Shown here: one piece after another, positions 8,676 through 12,838 of the stretch
How positions within the stretch are numbered: position 1 is the first letter of the stretch
Layout of the letters: every line of letters starts with the position of its first letter
Origin: Larix sibirica
Taxonomy: Eukaryota; Streptophyta; Pinopsida; Pinales; Pinaceae
Direction: 5' to 3'
Assembly: GCA_004151065.3 (NCBI GenBank)
Contig: NWUY0300009713.1
Location: forward strand, 65,677-78,514
DNA length: 12,838 nucleotides
The notes under the pieces: model-generated
What the model was told of the DNA's origin: nothing
The model's input: only the letters and a program-made list of their open reading frames with translations
Database searches by the model: none
Made by a program: the position numbers and the translations under genes

Positions 8676-8923
8676 GAGCCACACCATAATTATGAGTCGA
8701 TTTTCCCTACATAGGGTGTTAGGGAAAGGGAGGCATGTTGAGAGAGCCGATAGGATTTCCTTTGTGTTATCATTATTGTAATGTATTAAGTGAATATATT
8801 AGTTAATTCATAAACATGAGAAGTTGGAGTGGGTGTAACTGCTCCAACCATCCATAAGATGTATAAAATATCAACTCAAGATGAATAGTAAACAGTTGGA
8901 CGCATTCGACTCATCTTCCGTCT
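8676..8923 (+). other. LINE 3' UTR and unassigned flank
   Basis: No coding sequence. AT-rich DNA with TAATGTATTAAGTGAATA near 8776, resembling a plant 3' end region. There is no poly(A) run. TATAAAATA at about 8871 could be a TATA-like element, but nothing supports a promoter use. Confidence 0.45.
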
Positions 8924-9522
8924 TGATAATTCTATGTTATAATGCTGATATATGTTTATATGCCATCGCCATTCTCTTTTGGCTGGGTGACAACAGGAGC
9001 AAAAGAGGAGCGGTTCGAACCTGAAGGAGATCGTGAGGATATTAAGGAATCATGGAAGGAAACGTTTAAAGATTGCTTGCATGTTCATGGATGAACTCCC
9101 AAGCTCGTGAAACCCACCCACGCCATGCGTAATGGATGATACTTCTGGAAAAAGTGAATTGTCAGCTATGGATTGCACGATATTTTATGTTCAAAACCTG
9201 TATTTTTGTTGAATGAACAATCTATCATTGTCTGTCCTACAAATCGATCGATGCACTACAATATCTATCGACCATTTCGTCGACCCTCGACGAACTATGG
9301 AGACATTTTCTATCATCTAGTCGACTACCAGATCAAATATTATACGTTGTAGTTGGCTCCGACTACTGTTCTTTCAGTCATTCTTCGACTAATGCAGCCT
9401 GTCAAGTGTGGAGGCTGTCCATCGAATGAACCTGCANGAATTGGTCTTAGTTTATGTAAAAGCCCCATAGATTGGCATCATGTTCCCTTCCTCGAATTGG
9501 GTCCGCGGGAGGGGACGTGACA
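8924..9522 (-). repeat. possible solo LTR
   Basis: The block starts TGATAATTC and ends GACGTGACA on the plus strand, so on the minus strand it starts TGTCACGTCCCC, a common start for plant gypsy-type LTRs. GTCT occurs directly before it (8920-8923) and directly after it (9523-9526), which could be a 4-base target duplication. It is GC-richer than its surroundings, and there is no primer site or coding region beside it, as expected for a solo LTR. Against this, the ends share only a few bases of inverted repeat, 4-base matches are common by chance, and five-base duplications are usual. An N is at 9437. Confidence 0.3.
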
Positions 9523-9542
9523 GTCTTTCTCTAGTGTTATAA

Positions 9543-11420
9543 TCCCATTTTAGCACAATAATGAGAAATAAATTTCTAGATGTTATGATCACAAATAACA
9601 ACTTCTTTGCAAGGTGTTATGAAGTTGTCTCCATTATGAACATACTTATGACCATCACTAATCCAACCAAAGTAGAATGGTTGTGGGCAATTCAAATGAC
9701 CCATAATAATTATATTACAAGTTGTCATAGTATGTACTATGTCCACAAATTGAATTTAGATAAACATCCTGGAACTTGAGCATTGTGCATGATAGTATGG
9801 ACAAGGTAAAAATTTTCTATATCAAGGTTGGGTAGGAAGACAAAGGCTATAGCAGTGCCATAAATCTCCCCAATTATTTTATTGGCATGCTTACACACAA
9901 ATATAAGATTGAAGGCTTTGGCCTCTTCATCCTTTGCTTTTGGAGATGGGTTTAAACTTCACTGTGACTTCTTTAGCTAAATGCCCTAAGGGGTTTAAAG
10001 AACAAATGGTGGATAGATATAGGGATTTGTTCTATAAATGGGAAACATGAAACCATCCAATGCATGATACTATATTACAAACTAAATCATATGAAAATGT
10101 TTATTTTAAGAAAGATGATATGCAAGCTCCTAAGGTAAGTGTTGATAATAAAAGTAGGTCAACTAGAAAATGGATAATTGTGTTGGTAATGATGAAAAAT
10201 TCCAGGTGATTGCATTTTCATCCCTTCTAACAACAAGGAGGGGGTGTTTGACATTATTGAAATTGAGACAAGCACATGAGGATATAAATGGAATTTATGG
10301 CAGGTTATCATCTCAAATAATGAGAAAAAACATCTTTTCCACCATATATGATAGAAATGCTTTTCCACCAGATATGATAGAGATGATAGATAATTATAGG
10401 AGATTTGAGGGCCACAATTATTTCATCCCATATCAAATTGGTAGTTTCTTTGACTTTAAGAGCTTTGTGGATGCATGCTTATTGAATATTAACTATAATA
10501 TAGTAATTGCTATGAAAGGATGACAATACTTCAAATTCTCACTCATTGATGTCACACTAATTACATAATATAAATCCTCAGTTTGGGGATGGAAAATGAT
10601 CACCTCCTATTAATGTGTGGAACATATGTTGCTTGATGGTTGTATAGAATTACCTAGAGGGAAACCTCAACATTCAACTCTATAAGTAAAGAAACCTTAT
10701 GATATGAAAGAAATAAACAAAATATTAGAAACATATATTTCCTTATGGAGGAAAGGGATTGATAAGGGGGAAATCCAAATATAACTTATTGGGAGAATAT
10801 GTTAAAATATTTGGGGATGTGGGCACATCCTTTGTGAACATTGAACACTTAATAAATTTTTTTTGGTCATTCATAGTGTAAGAAATAAGCAACAAAAAAA
10901 TAAGTAACAACATTGATATACAACCCACATGAAGTTGTGGAAGCCTACTTGAGGGATAATGTCCACTGTATTGAGGCTGTTATATTAGACGTTTATGTAA
11001 CTTCCCAAACATGAATTCTCCTAAAGACAAGATGTTGTTTAGGGGTAAATGATCATAGTATAATCATCAAATTTGCATTGTACAATATGGTTGGGTATGG
11101 TAGAGGGAAATGTCTACCAATTTTGAGACATTATTGTTGAGACATACAAGTTAGTGGTTTGTTGGTGGAAGCCCACATGGACATCAAAATAAAACAAAGT
11201 TTTGTACAATAATTGTTTAAGAAGATATCAAAAGTGGGTTGTTGGAACAAAATGAGTGTGCTAGTCAATGTGAATAGCATCATATGGGTATGAACACTAA
11301 AGGCAGGGTGAAATGGAGTGACAATAAAAATGAATGGGAAGGGACTTGAAGTGATTGAGGTACAAAGAGAATAGGTTGAATATAATAGAGAGAGTGAGAA
11401 TGATGCTCATAAATGATATT
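9543..11420 (+). pseudogene. unrecognised degraded coding-like region
   Basis: I do not recognise this protein. Several open stretches follow one another on the plus strand and look like one broken gene. They are: 9543-9776, continuing in frame to 9977 past stops at 9777, 9807 and 9861; 9946-10207 in the next frame (stop at 10048); 10170-10520, a clean 117-codon stretch, continuing in frame to 10782 past several stops; 10771-10930 in another frame (one stop near 10879); and about 10910-11290 in the third frame with three stops. Visible words include NNNFFARCYEVVSIMN, NYRRFEGHNYFIPYQIG, LLGEYVKIFGDVGTSFVN and YGRGKCLPILRHY. They are rich in aromatic and basic residues and lack signal or membrane segments. 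No RT, integrase or transposase motif was seen. It could be part of another mobile element or a captured gene. Confidence 0.4.
10170..10523 (+). CDS. 117-codon open stretch within the unrecognised region
   Basis: The longest uninterrupted frame in the right half, preceded by an in-frame TAG (10164-10166) and ended by TGA (10521-10523). In DNA this AT-rich, 117 codons without a stop is more than expected by chance. The sequence after the TGA (QYFKFSLIDVTLI) continues in the same character, so the stop is probably a mutation and the piece is a fragment, not a small gene. The product is unknown. The ATG at 10170 is only the first Met in the frame, and no start context supports it. Confidence 0.35.
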   Translation: MDNCVGNDEKFQVIAFSSLLTTRRGCLTLLKLRQAHEDINGIYGRLSSQIMRKNIFSTIYDRNAFPPDMIEMIDNYRRFEGHNYFIPYQIGSFFDFKSFVDACLLNINYNIVIAMKG

Positions 11421-11844
11421 TATTGGATTGAATAACATCGATGCATGTAATTTTTTAATGACTTGTATCATGTAAGAACTCATAAATTAGTAGTTGATTT
11501 TTAATTAAAAACTATCACTTCAAGTAGAATAATTGAAATACAATTTCTCTCATCTCTCCTAGCTTTAGAGGTTGGTTTTGTGAATATTTTTTCCGCAATA
11601 AATGAGTTATAATGTTTATTGTTAAGAAGAGGAAGTTGCTAAAAATATTAGTAGTTGTAATTTTGTCTATATGGAACCTTATTGTAAATTAACTTAAATA
11701 TTTATGATAAAGTACAACTTGCAATGCAATGATTGTCATTTCTTGTTTTTATTTTATTGCATCTTTTCAATTTTGATATATTTAGCAATATATGTCATAG
11801 TGATATATTCATGCATACACAAAAATAAAATGTTGTACATTAAT

Positions 11845-11964
11845 CTTGGATTTAGATTTTTTTTCCAATGATGGTTCATCGAAGGGCTACATCCACTGGG
11901 AAATATGCCAACACCTGCTATTCCGAAGAANNCTACATCCAATGGACAAAGCTTGGATTTAGAT
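11845..11964 (+). repeat. imperfect nested direct repeats
   Basis: CTTGGATTTAGAT occurs at 11845-11857 and 11952-11964. Between them CTACATCCA-TGG occurs twice (from 11887 and from 11933), both preceded by CGAAG. The order is A-B-B-A. The second B copy contains the two N. Confidence 0.6.
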
Positions 11965-12058
11965 ATATACACATTAAAAAAAATTCAAAAATTTTGAAAT
12001 CCAAATACACATGGTGGCAATAAGATATGAACATATTGATATTAATTTACTATTTAAA

Positions 12059-12146
12059 TTTGACACTTTGGAAAAAAAAATTTACACTTTCAAAAACCAA
12101 TATTCACATTTTCAAAATTCAATTTTTACAAATTTAAATATTGAAA
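12059..12146 (+). repeat. degenerate tandem repeat, about 22 bp unit, 3-4 copies
   Basis: Units at about 12059, 12081, 12103 and 12125 share the pattern TTyACAyTTTCAAAA. The second and third agree at 17 of 22 positions; the first and last are weaker. Confidence 0.5.
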
Positions 12147-12401
12147 TTCATAATTGTTTAATCTAAATTCTTATCCATTAATTTAAATTTAATGAAATGT
12201 TCATTAAACCATATTTATCTTTAAAAGTTATACACATAACTAATTACTAAAATCTTTGTTTAAATAAAATATTATAAAAATAGAAACAAACCTTCATACC
12301 CAATAGTGAAAACATCACAAGTTTCCTCTGTTGCAATAAATAAAAACAACTAAACTACATGCTAAAGAATATTATACTTTGTATGGATGCCCTCTCCCCA
12401 C

Positions 12402-12475
12402 ATATATTCACTCTTATTGTAGAAACTAAGTTATATATATATATATATATATTCACTCTTATTGTAGAAACTAAG
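12402..12475 (+). repeat. 29 bp perfect direct repeat around a TA microsatellite
   Basis: The 29 bases at 12402-12430, containing TTCACTCTTATTGTAGAAAC, recur exactly at 12447-12475, 45 bases later. Between them is a (TA)n run of about ten units (12432-12452) that merges into the start of the second copy. Confidence 0.9.
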
Positions 12476-12739
12476 ATAAGATCTTTTTATTATCATTAAA
12501 TGTGGTTTTTATCATTAAAATTGTTAGGAGTGTTGCTTTCATAACACTTTCTTTGGATCCACACTTTGTTTTGATAAGGCATTAATCCTTCTACTTTGCG
12601 TGCACGTATAATCCACTAATTCATTAATCACGTCCCTTTCCATGAGTTAGATTGACATAATTGTGCGTAATATAGTCAATGGATTTTGCTTTAGAAGCTG
12701 GAGAATGCGTCATTACACATTGTGTAAGCAAACAGCCAT

Positions 12740-12838
12740 TTATCAATGAATCTATTCAGAACTTAATGATTACGTGTTAACATCTTCTTCTTTTTAATAT
12801 ATGGATATACCTCGCCCCTTATCAATGAATCTATTCAG
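12740..12838 (+). repeat. 20 bp perfect direct repeat, 79 bp apart
   Basis: TTATCAATGAATCTATTCAG occurs at 12740-12759 and again at 12819-12838, exactly at the window end. It may be the first units of a 79 bp tandem array running out of the window, or a duplication flanking a 59 bp insert. Confidence 0.9.

Larger units (their letters stand above)
3008..8815 (+). mobile_element. plant L1-type LINE with RNase H, nearly full length, inactive
   Basis: Two ORF relics in the LINE order can be followed on the plus strand. ORF1 has a DUF4283-like and zinc-knuckle protein. ORF2 has endonuclease, reverse transcriptase, zf-RVT-like region and RNase H. The RNase H after RT marks it as one of the plant L1 lineages that carry this domain. 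The left end abuts the proposed copia terminal repeat at 3007. The right end is set loosely after the ORF2 stop (8673-8675) and an AT-rich tail with TAATGTATTAAGTGAATA. No poly(A) run or target-site duplication was found, so both ends are approximate. Frameshifts, stops and an internal deletion make it non-autonomous and dead. Confidence 0.9.
11421..12838. other. AT-rich intergenic DNA without recognisable gene
   Basis: No open frame with coding character on either strand. It is very AT-rich with many A and T runs and holds the short repeats listed separately. Two N are at 11931-11932. Confidence 0.7.

Noticed and set aside
9005-9030. tRNA gene at GGTTCGAACC
   Set aside because: The bases around the loop do not form a T-stem beyond two or three pairs, and no cloverleaf or acceptor stem is visible.
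10743-11483. Minus-strand frames of 61-67 codons
   Set aside because: They are short, Leu/Ile/Ser-rich products of AT-rich DNA, antisense to the better plus-strand reading.
11754-11972. Minus-strand 72-codon open frame
   Set aside because: It contains unresolved bases, lies in the short-repeat segment and shows no domain.
12480-12530. Repeated TTTTTATCATTAAA words as a MITE end
   Set aside because: The two copies are direct, not inverted, and so short and AT-rich that chance is likely.
1-12838. A new multi-gene biological system, CRISPR array or operon
   Set aside because: Everything recognisable is decayed plant retrotransposon sequence. There are no regularly spaced repeats with unique spacers and no set of intact neighbouring genes.

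Overview
This window looks like nuclear repeat DNA from a seed plant with a large, transposon-rich genome. The evidence is a degraded Ty1/copia LTR retrotransposon, a degraded plant L1-type LINE with a C-terminal RNase H domain, and long AT-rich intergenic sequence. I see no intact host gene, RNA gene, CRISPR array or prokaryotic feature. The species cannot be named from the sequence; a gymnosperm or other large-genome plant would fit.

Layout. (1) Positions 1 to about 3007, minus strand: a copia element truncated by the window start. Read right to left it shows a short terminal-repeat remnant (2954-3007), a primer binding site (2940-2951), a leader, gag, a ruined zinc knuckle, protease, integrase and the start of reverse transcriptase. 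At least five frame changes and about 14 in-frame stops kill it. The integrase D,D(35)E residues are nevertheless all present, while the protease active site and the knuckle cysteines are gone. (2) Positions about 3008 to about 8815, plus strand: a nearly full-length LINE. ORF1 has a DUF4283-like domain and a zinc knuckle. ORF2 has an AP-type endonuclease, reverse transcriptase, a zf-RVT-like domain and RNase H. Reading frame can be followed by homology through many frameshifts and stops. RT and RNase H have lost catalytic Asp residues, three of them to Tyr. (3) Positions 8924-9522: a GC-richer block that may be a solo LTR (TG...CA ends, flanking GTCT). (4) Positions 9543 to about 11420, plus strand: an unrecognised, broken coding-like region, including one open stretch of 117 codons. 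(5) Positions 11420-12838: AT-rich DNA with several short direct and tandem repeats and no gene.

The two main elements are independent relics lying end to end in opposite orientation. The junction at about 3007/3008 suggests that the copia element inserted at or inside the LINE 5' end. Nothing here suggests a functioning multi-gene system. The least explained part is the coding-like relic at 9543-11420.
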